DNA of 64,000 nucleotides from Nostoc sp. PCC 7107. GTDB taxonomy: Bacteria; Cyanobacteriota; Cyanobacteriia; Cyanobacteriales; Nostocaceae. The stretch covers positions 3,180,501 to 3,244,500 of the forward strand of contig NC_019676.1 of assembly GCF_000316625.1 (NCBI RefSeq), given 5' to 3'. The translations under genes and the position numbers were made by a program. Below the pieces are notes generated by a model. The model was given only the letters and a program-made list of their open reading frames with translations. It had not been told where the DNA came from and did not search any database. Positions 19,906 through 29,124 of the stretch are shown one piece after another. Position 1 is the first letter of the stretch; each line of letters opens with the position of its first letter.

Positions 19906-21078
19906 CTACACAGGTGACAATAGCTTGACTTTGTTTTCTAAAGAGTTCATCAAGGACTTGAAAGGTTGGACAAATTTATCAATACCTTCCACTAACAGTT
20001 CATCCATTACGGTATTGATATCAATGTTTATGTCTGGATCTTTCAAGCTTTCAATAAGTTGATAAGCTTCATGAACTTTGGTTTCCACGCGATCGCCTAC
20101 ATCGCAGTGGTCAACACAAGCTGCTATTGTCGAGGGTGGTAAGGTGTTAACGGTATCGCGGCCAATTAACTCATCAACATACATCACGTCGCTATAGTCT
20201 GGGTCTTTGGTGCTAGTACTAGCCCAAAGTAACCGCTGGACTTTTGCCCCTTTAGCTGCTAAGAGTTGCCACTGTTCGCTTTCAATAATTTTTTTGTATT
20301 CTTGATAAGCTATTTTGGCATTAGCGATCGCTACTTTGCCTTTTACGGCTCTGAGTTTGGCTTCTAAGTTAATATCATCAACGCCACGGTGCAATTTAGC
20401 ATCGATTTTTGCGTCAATGTTACTATCAATGCGACTGAGAAAAAAGCTGGCTACAGAAGCAATTTTGCTAATGTCTTTTTCCTCAGTCAGGCGTTTTTCT
20501 AAACCTCGAATATAAGCCCAAGCTGTATTGATGTAGCTTTGTACAGAAAATAACAAAGTAACATTGACGTTAATTCCATCGGCTATTACTTGTTCTACGG
20601 CTGGTAAACCTGATTCTGTACCGGGAATTTTAATCATGATATTTTCCCGGCCAATTTCTTGAAAATAACGGCGGGCTTCATTGATGGTGGCTTGAGTATC
20701 ATGAGCAATGGTTGGCGGTACTTCTATACTCACATAACCATCAACTCCATTCGAGGCTTCATATACAGGGTGCAGAATATCAGCAGCGTTACGAATATCT
20801 GCAAAAAATAAAGATTCGTAAATTTTGTAGGTTGGTAATTTAGCGCGAACTCCTGCTTCTATGTCCGCATCATAAATCGCATTGTTGGGGTAGGCGCTTT
20901 GCGACTTGTCGCCAGACATCGCTTTTTCAAAAATTGCTGGGTTCGAGGTGATCCCGGAGATTCCTTGATTTTCTACCAAGTTTTTCAATTCCCCTGATTG
21001 AATCATGTCCCGCGTCAAATTATCCATCCAGATACTTTGACCGTATTGTTGAATCTCCTGTAGATGATTGGTGGCCAT
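19906..21078 (-). CDS. tal: Transaldolase
   Basis: A 390-residue enzyme of the longer TalB-like bacterial type used with glucose-6-phosphate dehydrogenase clusters. Diagnostic segments are GISGITSNPAIFEKAMSGD near the N-terminus, SIEVPPTIAHDTQATINEA, and NIMIKIPGTESGLPAVEQ in which the Lys forms the Schiff base with the substrate. It moves dihydroxyacetone units between sedoheptulose 7-phosphate and glyceraldehyde 3-phosphate in the pentose phosphate pathway. It lies second in the fbp-tal-zwf-opcA order described for Nostoc punctiforme. The ATG at 21078 is preceded by a GGAGGG-like sequence (CTCCGTTT complement, about 21089-21095). Confidence 0.97.
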   Translation of the reverse strand: MATNHLQEIQQYGQSIWMDNLTRDMIQSGELKNLVENQGISGITSNPAIFEKAMSGDKSQSAYPNNAIYDADIEAGVRAKLPTYKIYESLFFADIRNAADILHPVYEASNGVDGYVSIEVPPTIAHDTQATINEARRYFQEIGRENIMIKIPGTESGLPAVEQVIADGINVNVTLLFSVQSYINTAWAYIRGLEKRLTEEKDISKIASVASFFLSRIDSNIDAKIDAKLHRGVDDINLEAKLRAVKGKVAIANAKIAYQEYKKIIESEQWQLLAAKGAKVQRLLWASTSTKDPDYSDVMYVDELIGRDTVNTLPPSTIAACVDHCDVGDRVETKVHEAYQLIESLKDPDINIDINTVMDELLVEGIDKFVQPFKSLMNSLENKVKLLSPV

Positions 21079-21357
21079 AGCTTAGTTCCCTCCGTTTAAT
21101 GATGTCTCCAAGTGAACTTGGCAATCCATCCTGTGATGGTGACTTTTGCATTTTGGCTTTGCCAATCACTTATCGCATCGACCAGCTGAAATAATCTATC
21201 ACTACTTCATCCGCACTGTAGTAGTGATATTTTCTCTTCCTCATCCCAAGCAGACACTAGTAAAGCAAGATAAAAATAACTTCACGCTAAGGAATAGTTA
21301 AAAGTTAATGGCCAATTGTCATTAGTCAATTGTTATCGGTAAATAAAATTTATTTTT

Positions 21358-21392
21358 GACTTTTGACTTTTGACTTTTGACTTTTGACTTTT
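21358..21392. repeat. Five tandem GACTTTT heptamers after fbp
   Basis: GACTTTT is repeated exactly five times from 21358 to 21392, ending a few bases before the fbp stop codon region. It is a clean STRR-type heptanucleotide repeat in the fbp-tal spacer (21079-21396), which otherwise holds no gene. Confidence 0.9.
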
Positions 21393-21396
21393 AATA

Positions 21397-22446
21397 CTAG
21401 TGACCGTTTTGAATAAAAGACTCAACTTTTGCCACAGACTCTTTACTACCAATAATCAAAGGTGTGCGTTGATGGAGTTTTTTCGGCACCACATCTAAAA
21501 TATCTACTAGTCCTGTGGTAGCACGACCGCCTGCTTGTTCAATCAAAAAAGCCAGAGGAGCCGATTCATAAAGTAAGCGTAATTTACCTTCTGGCTTTTG
21601 AATTGTACCTGGGTAGAGAAATACACCGCCTTGAACCAGAATTCTATGGATATCGCTCACCATTGCACCACTATAGCGAGCAGAGTAACCCTCTGTACGA
21701 TGGACATACCGAACATATTCTCTAAATGACTCTTCCCACTGCCAGAAATTTCCTTCATTCACACTGTAAACAGAACCTTGGTCAGGAATCCGAATATTTT
21801 CTTCGGTGAGGATAAACTCTCCCAAGCTGGGATCAAGCGTAAATGAATGCACCCCTCTACCTATACTATAAACCAGCATAGTACTTGGCCCATATAGTAT
21901 GTATCCAGCGGCAATTTGCTTACGTCCATTAGTAAGTAAATCGGTAGCTAAACCATCAGCGTCGTCTCCTTCTTGTTGGCGAATCGCAAAAATGGAACCT
22001 AAGCTGAGATTGGTATCGGTGTTAGAAGAACCATCTATTGGGTCATACAACAAGGTGTAACGACCTATAGGACAGTTTTCTGGGATGTAATAAGGGTCGT
22101 CCATTTCTTCAGAAGCTAGGCGACAAACTAAACCACTTTGCTTAAATACCGAGATAAAAACATCATTGGCATAAACATCCATCTTTTTGACGGATTCTCC
22201 TTGGACATTCACATCCCCGGTAAATCCGAGAACGCCTTCCATTAACCCTGCACGGCTAAGATGACGGGCAATTAATTTACCTGCAAGGGCGATGCGATTC
22301 ATCAGCGCACTCAAATCCTGAGCATCAGGAGAAAAGCTTTGAAGTTGCTGAAGAACATGACGGGATAAAGTTGTACAATCACGATCTAAACTTTTATCTG
22401 TATGATCGTCGATTGGCAACTCTAGAGATTCTGGCGCTTTAGCCAT
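21397..22446 (-). CDS. fbp: Fructose-1,6-bisphosphatase class I
   Basis: A 349-residue enzyme that hydrolyses fructose 1,6-bisphosphate to fructose 6-phosphate. The metal-binding signature [20 protein letters not shown] is complete, as are [11 protein letters not shown] and the C-terminal substrate segment [18 protein letters not shown]. It is the class I (FBP) enzyme, distinct from the dual-function GlpX/F-I type used in the Calvin cycle of cyanobacteria. As first gene of the fbp-tal-zwf-opcA set it recycles hexose phosphate for the oxidative pentose phosphate cycle. The long upstream gap should carry the operon promoters. Confidence 0.97.
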   Translation of the reverse strand: MAKAPESLELPIDDHTDKSLDRDCTTLSRHVLQQLQSFSPDAQDLSALMNRIALAGKLIARHLSRAGLMEGVLGFTGDVNVQGESVKKMDVYANDVFISVFKQSGLVCRLASEEMDDPYYIPENCPIGRYTLLYDPIDGSSNTDTNLSLGSIFAIRQQEGDDADGLATDLLTNGRKQIAAGYILYGPSTMLVYSIGRGVHSFTLDPSLGEFILTEENIRIPDQGSVYSVNEGNFWQWEESFREYVRYVHRTEGYSARYSGAMVSDIHRILVQGGVFLYPGTIQKPEGKLRLLYESAPLAFLIEQAGGRATTGLVDILDVVPKKLHQRTPLIIGSKESVAKVESFIQNGH

Positions 22447-23004
22447 TTTTGCATTCTCCCTAGGGACTGGTTGATAGTTAGGTTGGTAAAGTCATGGGTA
22501 GCAACTAATAGCTGCTGCTTCTATCTTAGAAAGGTAAGTTGATAACCTTGATGTGGCTTTAGATAAACTAAAGAAATGGATAAGTTTTTGCTGAATTTCC
22601 CAAGGCAAAAAAGTGTTGTTGCCGATTGAAGCGTAGAGTTAAAACGGCTTATGGTTAGATATCGCCTTGAGAATCACTGAACAAGGTAAATTTACTAACC
22701 GGATCTGTTCCACAATCTTCAACTCAGTCGCGCCAAGTTCAAGGTTGGTAATATCACCCCAGAACCACCTAAGCCCTAAAAAACCGACTGCTTGTGAGAT
22801 TAGTCTGTAGCTCACAACAGCCGGCTATAGTTGTGTTCGATTGTTTAATACTTACCGCAATTTGTAACCAAGTGAGCTACGGAATGATCTTCAGCCTGGA
22901 GTACTGTTGGCTTTTAACTCCGCTAATTGTGCTGAGTTAACTTTGGCTAAGAAAATTCTTGCTTAACAGTAAAACAATTTGCTATTGTTGTTATCTGTTT
23001 GAAT
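22447..23004. other. Gene-free region upstream of fbp
   Basis: No open frame is credible in these 558 bp. They should contain the fbp operon promoters and the end of the RNA-binding-protein transcript. An inverted repeat TTGTGAG (22792-22798) and CTCACAA (22811-22817) may form a terminator-like stem. No clear NtcA box (GTA-N8-TAC) with a -10 element was found by eye. Confidence 0.45.
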
Positions 23005-23304
23005 TTAAATTTCTTGTTTTTTCGCCCAATCACCTCGCCGATTATCATCTAGTCGGTTATCCTCTCGCGGTTTTGCTTTATTAACTCTGAGTTGCCGACC
23101 CATCCATTCGGCACCATCTAACTCAGTGATAGCTGCATTTTCTTGAGCGTCTTCTTCCATTTCCACAAAAGCAAAACCTCGCATCCGCCCTGTTTCACGA
23201 TCAGTAGGTAAGACAACTCTTTTGACCTCGCCGTAGTCTGCAAATACTGCTTTTAAATCTGCTTCAGTAGCGCGGTAGGAGAGATTTCCAACGTAAATAG
23301 TCAT
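23005..23304 (-). CDS. RRM-type RNA-binding protein (cyanobacterial Rbp family)
   Basis: A 99-residue protein with one RNA recognition motif. RNP2 is IYVGNLSY at residues 3-10 and RNP1 is RGFAFVEM near residue 42; the aromatic residues that stack on RNA are present. The C-terminal tail is short and charged (KPREDNRLDDNRRGDWAKKQEI) instead of glycine-rich, so it resembles the non-glycine-rich class of cyanobacterial Rbp proteins. These proteins bind mRNAs; some are induced by cold and others help target mRNAs to thylakoids. The 500-bp gene-free region upstream would allow a long 5' leader like those of cold-regulated rbp genes. Confidence 0.93.
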   Translation of the reverse strand: MTIYVGNLSYRATEADLKAVFADYGEVKRVVLPTDRETGRMRGFAFVEMEEDAQENAAITELDGAEWMGRQLRVNKAKPREDNRLDDNRRGDWAKKQEI

Positions 23305-23723
23305 GTGGGATCACGTAATTGTCAACAAACAGCGATTAGTTCAGCGAAAAAACAGAGATCAACAAACTACAAATCTTGCGTCGCCGCTTTTGATTTATTT
23401 TTATTGATGACGAGCGTTGTGGCGCAGCAATCATAGTGCTGGCGTGACTTCAACTAAACTCTCTATAAGGCTGAACTTACACTTACGCTCATATAATAAC
23501 TGATTGCGACATTTTTCAAAGTATGGGATATTACAATCCCAAATAATAAGAAATAAGCCGAACTTATAGATTTTTGAGATAAAAAGCTGATTGTGTTAAG
23601 ATAGTTTAATAGTTCCGCAAAGTATTTTAGTAGTTTTTACTGAAATAAAGCATTTATTTATACATTAAAATTAGTAATCTTGGGATTACTGCTAGTTTGA
23701 CAAACTTTGCTAAAAACAAAAAA
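23305..23723. other. Gene-free leader region of the RRM gene
   Basis: No credible gene. The stretch is very AT-rich and lies upstream of the RRM protein start; a long untranslated leader is plausible but no specific element is recognisable. Confidence 0.4.
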
Positions 23724-23771
23724 TTTACCTGCAACCTTGCTGAATCTGCGAGAGTAAGAGTTGCAGGTAAA
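23724..23771 (-). terminator. Rho-independent terminator
   Basis: TTTACCTGCAA (23724-23734) and TTGCAGGTAAA (23761-23771) form a perfect 11-bp stem. On the minus strand it is followed by TTTTTTGTTTTT, so it should end the transcript of the 72-residue protein gene 35 bp upstream. Confidence 0.85.
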
Positions 23772-23805
23772 AAGCCATTAATTTGATGGAAAATCAGCAG
23801 CAAAT

Positions 23806-24024
23806 TTATTCAATTGAAATTGTCTGCGGGCCTGTGGCTTTACCATTATTCACTTCGGTTGTGGAAGTGGGGTAGCTAGTAATACCTATATGTTGATCTA
23901 GCCAACTTTTCACAGGATCATCTTTCAGATTAAGTCGCAGCACTCCAGAGAAAAAACCACCAAGAAATGAGACTGGGTGATGAGTTAATTCTTTAAATAT
24001 TGGTGACAATTCATCAAGAAACAT
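23806..24024 (-). CDS. Conserved small protein, 72 residues, unknown function
   Basis: The ATG at 24024 is chosen because AGGAG lies 8 bases upstream on the minus strand; a longer reading from 24117 would begin in a heptamer repeat. The protein starts MFLDELSPIFKELTHHPVSF and has a short hydrophobic, glycine-rich stretch FLGGFFSGVLRLNL, then DDPVKSWLDQHIG and a polar Thr/Ser-rich tail. I recall small cyanobacterial proteins with a similar HPVxFLGGFxSGxLRLNL-DDPVKSWL core, but no function is known to me. The hydrophobic segment is too short and interrupted to be a clear membrane helix. A strong terminator follows, so it is probably its own transcription unit. Confidence 0.7.
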   Translation of the reverse strand: MFLDELSPIFKELTHHPVSFLGGFFSGVLRLNLKDDPVKSWLDQHIGITSYPTSTTEVNNGKATGPQTISIE

Positions 24025-24089
24025 GAAAAATCTCCTGGCCGTGCCATAAACAATTATTACTTTTTTATCAATAGTAACGAAAAGTATGG

Positions 24090-24127
24090 AGGATGAAGTA
24101 TAAATTTCAGACTTCATACTTCATCCT
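24090..24127 (-). terminator. Hairpin after nrdJ made of a heptamer-type repeat
   Basis: AGGATGAAGTAT (24090-24101) and ATACTTCATCCT (24116-24127) are perfectly complementary over 12 bp, 11 bp past the nrdJ stop. The motif is the GAAGTAT/GAAGTCT repeat family, apparently used here as a terminator stem. Confidence 0.65.
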
Positions 24128-24137
24128 TCAGAATTTC

Positions 24138-27100
24138 CTAGTTGGGTAGTTGATCTGGAAACATACACTTGTCAGAATCACAACCGCTAGGGCCTGCTTC
24201 TGTTAACTCACCGGAGTCATAGCGACTGAGGACAGCGCAGAAATCATCGGTTTTGCGTCGCGCCAACACTTCTTGAGATAAACGCTCATAAGTTGCTTTG
24301 TCTATTGGCTCAAATGGGAGACGGGGGAATGATTGTAAATCGTCAAATCGTGCCAATAGTGCGGCGGAAATGTAACCCTCATCATTTTGGATGGCTTCGT
24401 AAATGCGCTGTCCTAATGGTTCCACTTCATCAGCGCGTAGTTCTAGGGTTGCCGATGTATTGTGGGTAACGTAATGACGCTGCACTTGCATGACAAAATC
24501 AAATTGGGCTAAGACAGAAAACTTAGATACATCAATTTGATCAGCACCAGGTACATCAGCCCAAGGTACAGCAACAGGGATTTCCACCAACCATTCACTC
24601 ACGCGGGGATCAAAGGGATCGTTTAATAAATTACCGTTTTCATCCTTATCAGCTTGGGAGGGAATGACATTATAGCCGTAGTCAATACAAGCTAAGGCTA
24701 CTGGGTCATTTTTGCGGAAAGTGATGCGGCGAATAAATCTTTGGGCTTTGGGTGGATGCCAACCAGAACTAGCACCAGATAATAGAGCTTTAGTGCCACT
24801 GGGTTGGACTGTAGTACAACGATTAGGACGTTTGAGGTTATGGCGATCGCAATAATCCCACACTGCCTTTTGTACTACTTCTCTCCAAAAGCTGAGATAT
24901 TTTTCTTCTTGGTGCTTAAATGCTAACCCTTGGGATGTTGCAGGTCTACCTTCTGCCCACCAGTGCAACCAGTCCACACCAAAAGCATGGACAAAGAAAT
25001 CAAATAAGCCAGTAAAAGAAACACCGACAATTGGGTCTAATTCCCGACTATATTGATAGCGCGGTTCCAAAAATTGATGATTGAGAAGTGTGGCTACAGA
25101 TAACGCCCCAGCAGTGAAAGCTTCCTCTTGTTCTTTGTAATCAAATGGGTCAATTTGATTGAGATGAATCTCTGAAAGATTGCAGTGGAAGTTACTACCA
25201 ATAATTTCCCCACAGTTGTGAGTAATACAACCGTTAGCAATGAAAGAATGAGTTAAGGGTACATGGAGATCATAGACAGGTTCTTCACCACATTCTTCTA
25301 CACTTTTAACTTTGGAAGAAAACCTATTACTGACTACAGTTTCACCATAAATTCTTAACGGCTTTTTGTTTACAAGTTTTTCTAGCCGTTCTTGCTTTTC
25401 AGATGTTAAAGGAAAACCAACTAATTGCCAATATTTTCTAGCTTCGCTTCCTGAATAGATGATTAGTCGCCAGCTACCTCGATTTTGACTAATTTTTTGT
25501 GTTCCATCTTTCAACTTATATGGAACACCTGGGTCTCCTGGCTGTTGTTTGATTATTAAACTACTTTTAATTCCCAGGTTAAGCAGAATTAATTGAATTT
25601 GTTGAAGGAGTTTTCTTGAACGGTTACGTAGTTCAACATTTCTACCTTTAACATTTACGCAACCATCAGCGCAAAACAAGCCTTGTAAAAAGCCAATAAT
25701 TACCTCTTGTGACTCAGATAAAAATCTATCTGGTAAACATTCTTTAGACTGTACGCCTAATTTGTTCAGGAAAGCTCTCATTAAAAGTGATCCACTATGA
25801 AATGTGTATACACCTTTGATAAAACTAGGCTGATGGTTATACCCTGTCAAAGATTGTACGGCAGAGGTCAGTACAGGAAAAGCAGTTTCATACTCTTTTT
25901 GATTGATATAGAATACTACATCTAATCCTTTAGCTCCTTTGTAAATTGAACCATCGCCGTACAACCAACCCAGCATTTGTGCTTGTTCAACAGTAATTGT
26001 ACTTTCACCAAAGTGACCGGTTCCTTTCTGAATATAAATATGATGCTCAGAAGTTAAGTCTTTGGTAGCAACCCATCCTTTATTAGTGAAATGCTCGTGA
26101 TCAGCAGTGCATCTCATTTGCTGACCATTTGCTAAGGTAATAACATAAGTATTTTGTACTCCTGTAGGAAAAGCGATCGCATCAGTTAATCTAACTCCAT
26201 CTAATCCTACAGAACGCAAATCAACTAATGCTTGAAATGGTTTTCCAACTAAATCTTTAATCGGAATTAGCCCCTGATTAGTAGATACTAAAGTATCACC
26301 TGCATGACAAGGATTTAAGCCGTATCTACCTAAACGATGTTCTAATTCTTTAGCATCAATTTCTGGGTAGCGTTGTTGTAACCAATCTTTAGAAATTCCT
26401 TGGTCGTAAGCCTTCAAAAAATCAACTTTTAAGGCTTGTGTTGTTAACAAATCACAGTTAGATCTGGCTACAGCTTCCCCAGCCCATTGAATCGCGCCTT
26501 CGCCACTGTAATATTGTTTACGGACGGCTTCAATTGACTCTTGTAGGGTTGGTTTATGGTGAAATACTCTACTATGGTTCGCCATACGTAGAGAGTCACG
26601 TTCAGGATCAATCCGCCAGTTGCCGTTTTCGTCTTGTTGCCATAAGTTATCTTTGGCTGTAGCCCCGAGTTCATCGTCAGCAGTGAATTGACGTATCCCC
26701 GCACTTCTTCGGATATTACCTGCAACAATTGTTACTGCGGCTTCATCAATTAATAAGCAGCACTCTACAGAATTTAATTGTCTGCCTAGGGCTTTATTTA
26801 AGATTCCAGCACAACGTTGATACAATCCTGGTAATTTTACAGGATTGGCAACACCGCCAAAACCGTTGAGGGTTTCCCCGGCTTGACGGACATCACTGAT
26901 ATCAACAAATACTGCGACATCACCTGTAAATCTTTCGTCTGTGGAGAGTTCCAACAGAGTTTGATAAGATGCAACCCAACCTTCACGGCTATCACCAACA
27001 TGAATGGTAACGCGGTTGCCTTCTATATGGGTTTGTGTAAATTCACGACGTAAGTTTTTCGGAGTGCTGCCAATTTCGCCTTGTACTGTGACATGAAGGC

Positions 27101-27530
27101 GATTGCGGATAGGAGGAAGTTGATTAATATATTGGGGTTCGATGATGGCTCCTGTACCGCAGCCCATCATAGCCAAGTCCATCATTAAACCGAAGGCTTT
27201 CCAGTCTTGGAGATTGGTAGAAGTGCAATTATATCCACCAGAAAAGTTCTTGGGTTTGGTAATCCAATTTGTACCGCCTACCCACAGCCAACGGCCACTA
27301 GGTAAAGCTTTGAGTTGGCGTTGTGTTTTTTCGAGGAGGGCAATTTCTTCTGAGTTGAGTTTACCTAATTCGATTAAGCCTTGGATAGTGCGATCGCACA
27401 CTTCATCGTAAGATTCTCTCAGCCCTACCCCAGTCCGCCGGCTGTAAGTCCTAAAAAATACAGGATTGGCTGCTGGCGCGGTTTCGGGAAATTTAACACC
27501 CTGACGTTTTCTTTCAAGCTCTCGAACCAT
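24138..27530 (-). CDS. nrdJ: Adenosylcobalamin-dependent ribonucleotide reductase (class II), intein-containing
   Basis: From the ATG at 27530 (a TTG lies two codons earlier) the precursor has 1130 residues; removing the intein leaves 765, normal for class II enzymes. The host protein has the radical-site motif NPCGEI, created when the exteins join (LNP before, CGEI after), with Asn, Cys and Glu matching the catalytic triad around the thiyl-radical Cys. It also has TTVQPSGTKALLSGASSGWHP and a C-terminal CDSDKC redox pair that should re-reduce the active site. The enzyme converts ribonucleotides (probably triphosphates) to deoxyribonucleotides using coenzyme B12 and needs no NrdB partner. The cbiA gene for corrinoid synthesis lies upstream in this window. 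Confidence 0.96.
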   Translation of the reverse strand: MVRELERKRQGVKFPETAPAANPVFFRTYSRRTGVGLRESYDEVCDRTIQGLIELGKLNSEEIALLEKTQRQLKALPSGRWLWVGGTNWITKPKNFSGGYNCTSTNLQDWKAFGLMMDLAMMGCGTGAIIEPQYINQLPPIRNRLHVTVQGEIGSTPKNLRREFTQTHIEGNRVTIHVGDSREGWVASYQTLLELSTDERFTGDVAVFVDISDVRQAGETLNGFGGVANPVKLPGLYQRCAGILNKALGRQLNSVECCLLIDEAAVTIVAGNIRRSAGIRQFTADDELGATAKDNLWQQDENGNWRIDPERDSLRMANHSRVFHHKPTLQESIEAVRKQYYSGEGAIQWAGEAVARSNCDLLTTQALKVDFLKAYDQGISKDWLQQRYPEIDAKELEHRLGRYGLNPCHAGDTLVSTNQGLIPIKDLVGKPFQALVDLRSVGLDGVRLTDAIAFPTGVQNTYVITLANGQQMRCTADHEHFTNKGWVATKDLTSEHHIYIQKGTGHFGESTITVEQAQMLGWLYGDGSIYKGAKGLDVVFYINQKEYETAFPVLTSAVQSLTGYNHQPSFIKGVYTFHSGSLLMRAFLNKLGVQSKECLPDRFLSESQEVIIGFLQGLFCADGCVNVKGRNVELRNRSRKLLQQIQLILLNLGIKSSLIIKQQPGDPGVPYKLKDGTQKISQNRGSWRLIIYSGSEARKYWQLVGFPLTSEKQERLEKLVNKKPLRIYGETVVSNRFSSKVKSVEECGEEPVYDLHVPLTHSFIANGCITHNCGEIIGSNFHCNLSEIHLNQIDPFDYKEQEEAFTAGALSVATLLNHQFLEPRYQYSRELDPIVGVSFTGLFDFFVHAFGVDWLHWWAEGRPATSQGLAFKHQEEKYLSFWREVVQKAVWDYCDRHNLKRPNRCTTVQPSGTKALLSGASSGWHPPKAQRFIRRITFRKNDPVALACIDYGYNVIPSQADKDENGNLLNDPFDPRVSEWLVEIPVAVPWADVPGADQIDVSKFSVLAQFDFVMQVQRHYVTHNTSATLELRADEVEPLGQRIYEAIQNDEGYISAALLARFDDLQSFPRLPFEPIDKATYERLSQEVLARRKTDDFCAVLSRYDSGELTEAGPSGCDSDKCMFPDQLPN
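25215..26309 (-). other. RIR1-type intein with LAGLIDADG homing endonuclease
   Basis: The intein spans 365 codons. Block A begins at the splice Cys (CHAGDTLVSTNQGLIPIKDL), block B is CTADHEHFT with the catalytic His, block F is VYDLHVPLTHSFIANG and block G ends NGCITHN before the +1 Cys. The last two residues His-Asn and the flanking Cys residues are all present, so protein splicing should work. Two dodecapeptide motifs, MLGWLYGDGS and FLQGLFCADG, each keep the acidic residue, so the homing endonuclease looks active. The insertion point is directly before the catalytic cysteine of the reductase. Confidence 0.93.
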
Positions 27531-27654
27531 AATCAAGTCGTGTTGCTTTTGAATAGATTATGACTATACGCCAAGTAAGTTGAGGATAAAAGATTGCAAA
27601 ATTTTCCACTTTGCGCTACTTCTGTAGCTGTACTCATTGCAACGAAAGTATACA

Positions 27655-28236
27655 ATGTCTCTTGCTCCTTGGCGGGGTGCGATCGCTCACGCCTTACATC
27701 GCAACCGTAGTCTGGTTTATGCTCGTTACTTACAATTGGCTACAATCCGCGCAGATCATCACCCGGCTAATCGGACTGTTGTCTTTCGGGACTTTCTTCA
27801 AGATACCAATCAGCTAAAATTTATTACTGATACTCGTAGCGATAAGATTGATCAAATAAAAAGTCAACCTTGGGCGGAAGCTTGCTGGTACTTCCCCAAT
27901 ACACGGGAACAGTTTCGCATTGCCGGGCGTTTGATATTGGTTGATAGTCATGATGATTCTGGACTACAATCAGCCCGCCTTGCTACTTGGCAAGCACTGA
28001 GCGATGCAGCACGGTTACAATTTGCTTGGCCTCATTCTGGTAAGCCTAGAGACACAGCACCAGCAGCTTTTACACCACCAGCACCCGATTCTTTACAACC
28101 AGTATCAAATTTTTGTTTACTATTACTTGATCCCGTACAGGTTGATCATTTAGAGTTGCGCGGCGAACCACAAAATAGAAGGATTTATCAACTTGGGGAA
28201 AATCAAGAATGGCGTTGTGAGGAAGTTAATCCTTGA
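27655..28236 (+). CDS. PPOX-class FMN-binding protein (pyridoxamine-phosphate oxidase-like)
   Basis: I choose the ATG at 27655 (193 residues) since MSLAPWRGAIAHALHRNRSL is how this family begins; an ATG at 27637 would add six residues. The split-barrel features are YLQLATIRADHHPANRTVVFR, FITDTRSDKIDQIKSQPWAEACWYF and REQFRIAGRL, which match the FMN-binding core of pyridoxamine 5'-phosphate oxidase relatives. I recall a cyanobacterial subfamily (alr4036-type) with just this start. Whether it oxidises pyridoxamine phosphate or acts on another substrate is not clear because the usual C-terminal PNPO dimerisation part is only partly conserved (ELRGEPQNRRIYQL, WRCEEVNP). It is divergent from nrdJ. 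Confidence 0.85.
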   Translation: MSLAPWRGAIAHALHRNRSLVYARYLQLATIRADHHPANRTVVFRDFLQDTNQLKFITDTRSDKIDQIKSQPWAEACWYFPNTREQFRIAGRLILVDSHDDSGLQSARLATWQALSDAARLQFAWPHSGKPRDTAPAAFTPPAPDSLQPVSNFCLLLLDPVQVDHLELRGEPQNRRIYQLGENQEWRCEEVNP

Positions 28237-28245
28237 GAAGAGGCT

Positions 28246-28390
28246 GTAAAACAAGGCAAAAGTAAAAAGTCAAAAGTAAAAAGGAAGAATAGTTATACCA
28301 TAAGCTTTTTAGCAATTCCAAATGGTCACTGAGCGTAGTCGAAGTGTGATCTGTTTATTTATGCCGAACTGTACTACTAGGAACTAGAGG
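28246..28390. repeat. Composite intergenic repeat (copy 3), interrupted
   Basis: GGCAAAAGTAAAAAGTC heptamers, then ATAAGCTTT (28301-28309), then CACTGAGCGTAGTCGAAGTG (28327-28346, itself a dispersed palindromic motif), then TTTATTTATGCCG and ACTGTACTACTAG (about 28354-28380). Apart from the inserted palindrome this is the block order seen at 6302 and 8751. Confidence 0.55.
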
Positions 28391-28425
28391 TTAGTATTTT
28401 TTTACTCAGCACTCAGCACTTTCTC

Positions 28426-28560
28426 TCACCATTTTTTATAGGGTAAGAATTTACCATTCATGGTGACTTTAACGCGATCGCCTTTGGGGTCTTCTACTTT
28501 TTCGATATCTAAAGTAAAATCAATTGCACTCATAATCCCATCACCAAATTTTTCTTGAAC
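28426..28560 (-). pseudogene. cynS: Cyanase gene, 3' fragment
   Basis: The minus strand reads 44 codons and a stop: [20 protein letters not shown], then [20 protein letters not shown] and YKKW. This is the conserved C-terminus of cyanase, including the GDGIMSAI segment with the active-site Ser (Ser122 of the E. coli enzyme). It has no start codon of its own in a sensible place and is separated from the rest of the gene by the IS element at 28561-30484. Confidence 0.93.
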
Positions 28561-28572
28561 GTATCGCGGCAG

Positions 28573-28603
28573 TCCCTACCCTCAACTCTTAGTAGGGTAG
28601 GGA
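28573..28603 (+). repeat. Left-end hairpin of the IS605-type element
   Basis: TCCCTACCCT (28573-28582) and AGGGTAGGGA (28594-28603) form a perfect 10-bp stem 12 bases inside the left boundary. Subterminal hairpins at this place are what TnpA recognises in IS200/IS605 elements. Confidence 0.75.
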
Positions 28604-28647
28604 TCGGAGCGGGTTATTGGAACGAAGTGGAAATAACCAATCCATAT

Positions 28648-29055
28648 TTATTCGGTCGGTGCATCTTGCTCTTTAATATATTGCCTAAGTTGATCAATCG
28701 GTGCGCCGCCACTTGACGCTACATAATACGAGCTAGACCAAAACAAAGGTTTCCAGTAAAACTTTTCAATATGCTCCTTAAATTCTTTACGAATGACCCT
28801 ACTACTAGCAGATTTTAAACTAGAGGTAAAGTCAGAAATATTGTTGTCTGGGTGATAGTCCACCAGTAAATGTACATGGTCTTCTTCACCTGAGAATTCA
28901 ACCAAAATGCAATTAGTTTTAATGCAAATATTTGCAAAAATCTCGTGCATCCTCTCAAGGATTGGTGCGGTAATTACTTTTTTACGATACTTAGTAATAA
29001 AAACGAAATGTAAGTGAATAGAAAAAACAGCGTGTGACCCTTTACGAGAAAGCAT
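28648..29055 (-). CDS. tnpA: IS200-type transposase TnpA (HUH tyrosine enzyme)
   Basis: A 135-residue protein from the ATG at 29055, the usual IS200/IS605 TnpA size; a longer reading to 29115 would run into the tnpB leader. The HUH motif is EDHVHLLVDY and the catalytic Tyr lies in the segment SSYYVASSGGAPIDQLRQYI, which is typical of the family. VFITKYRKKVI is the first conserved strand. TnpA dimers excise and insert the element as single-stranded DNA through a 5'-phosphotyrosine intermediate. The frame is intact, so this copy could still mobilise itself and related elements. Confidence 0.94.
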   Translation of the reverse strand: MLSRKGSHAVFSIHLHFVFITKYRKKVITAPILERMHEIFANICIKTNCILVEFSGEEDHVHLLVDYHPDNNISDFTSSLKSASSRVIRKEFKEHIEKFYWKPLFWSSSYYVASSGGAPIDQLRQYIKEQDAPTE

Positions 29056-29124
29056 TTGACAAGTAGCCGTGTCCGTTGTATTCTGATTAATATACCAGAT
29101 TTTTGGAGGAAACAAAAACAGCCT

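Noticed and set aside
24025-24117. Longer N-terminus of the 72-residue protein
   Set aside because: The extension overlaps a repeat hairpin and the ATG at 24024 has an AGGAG at the right distance.
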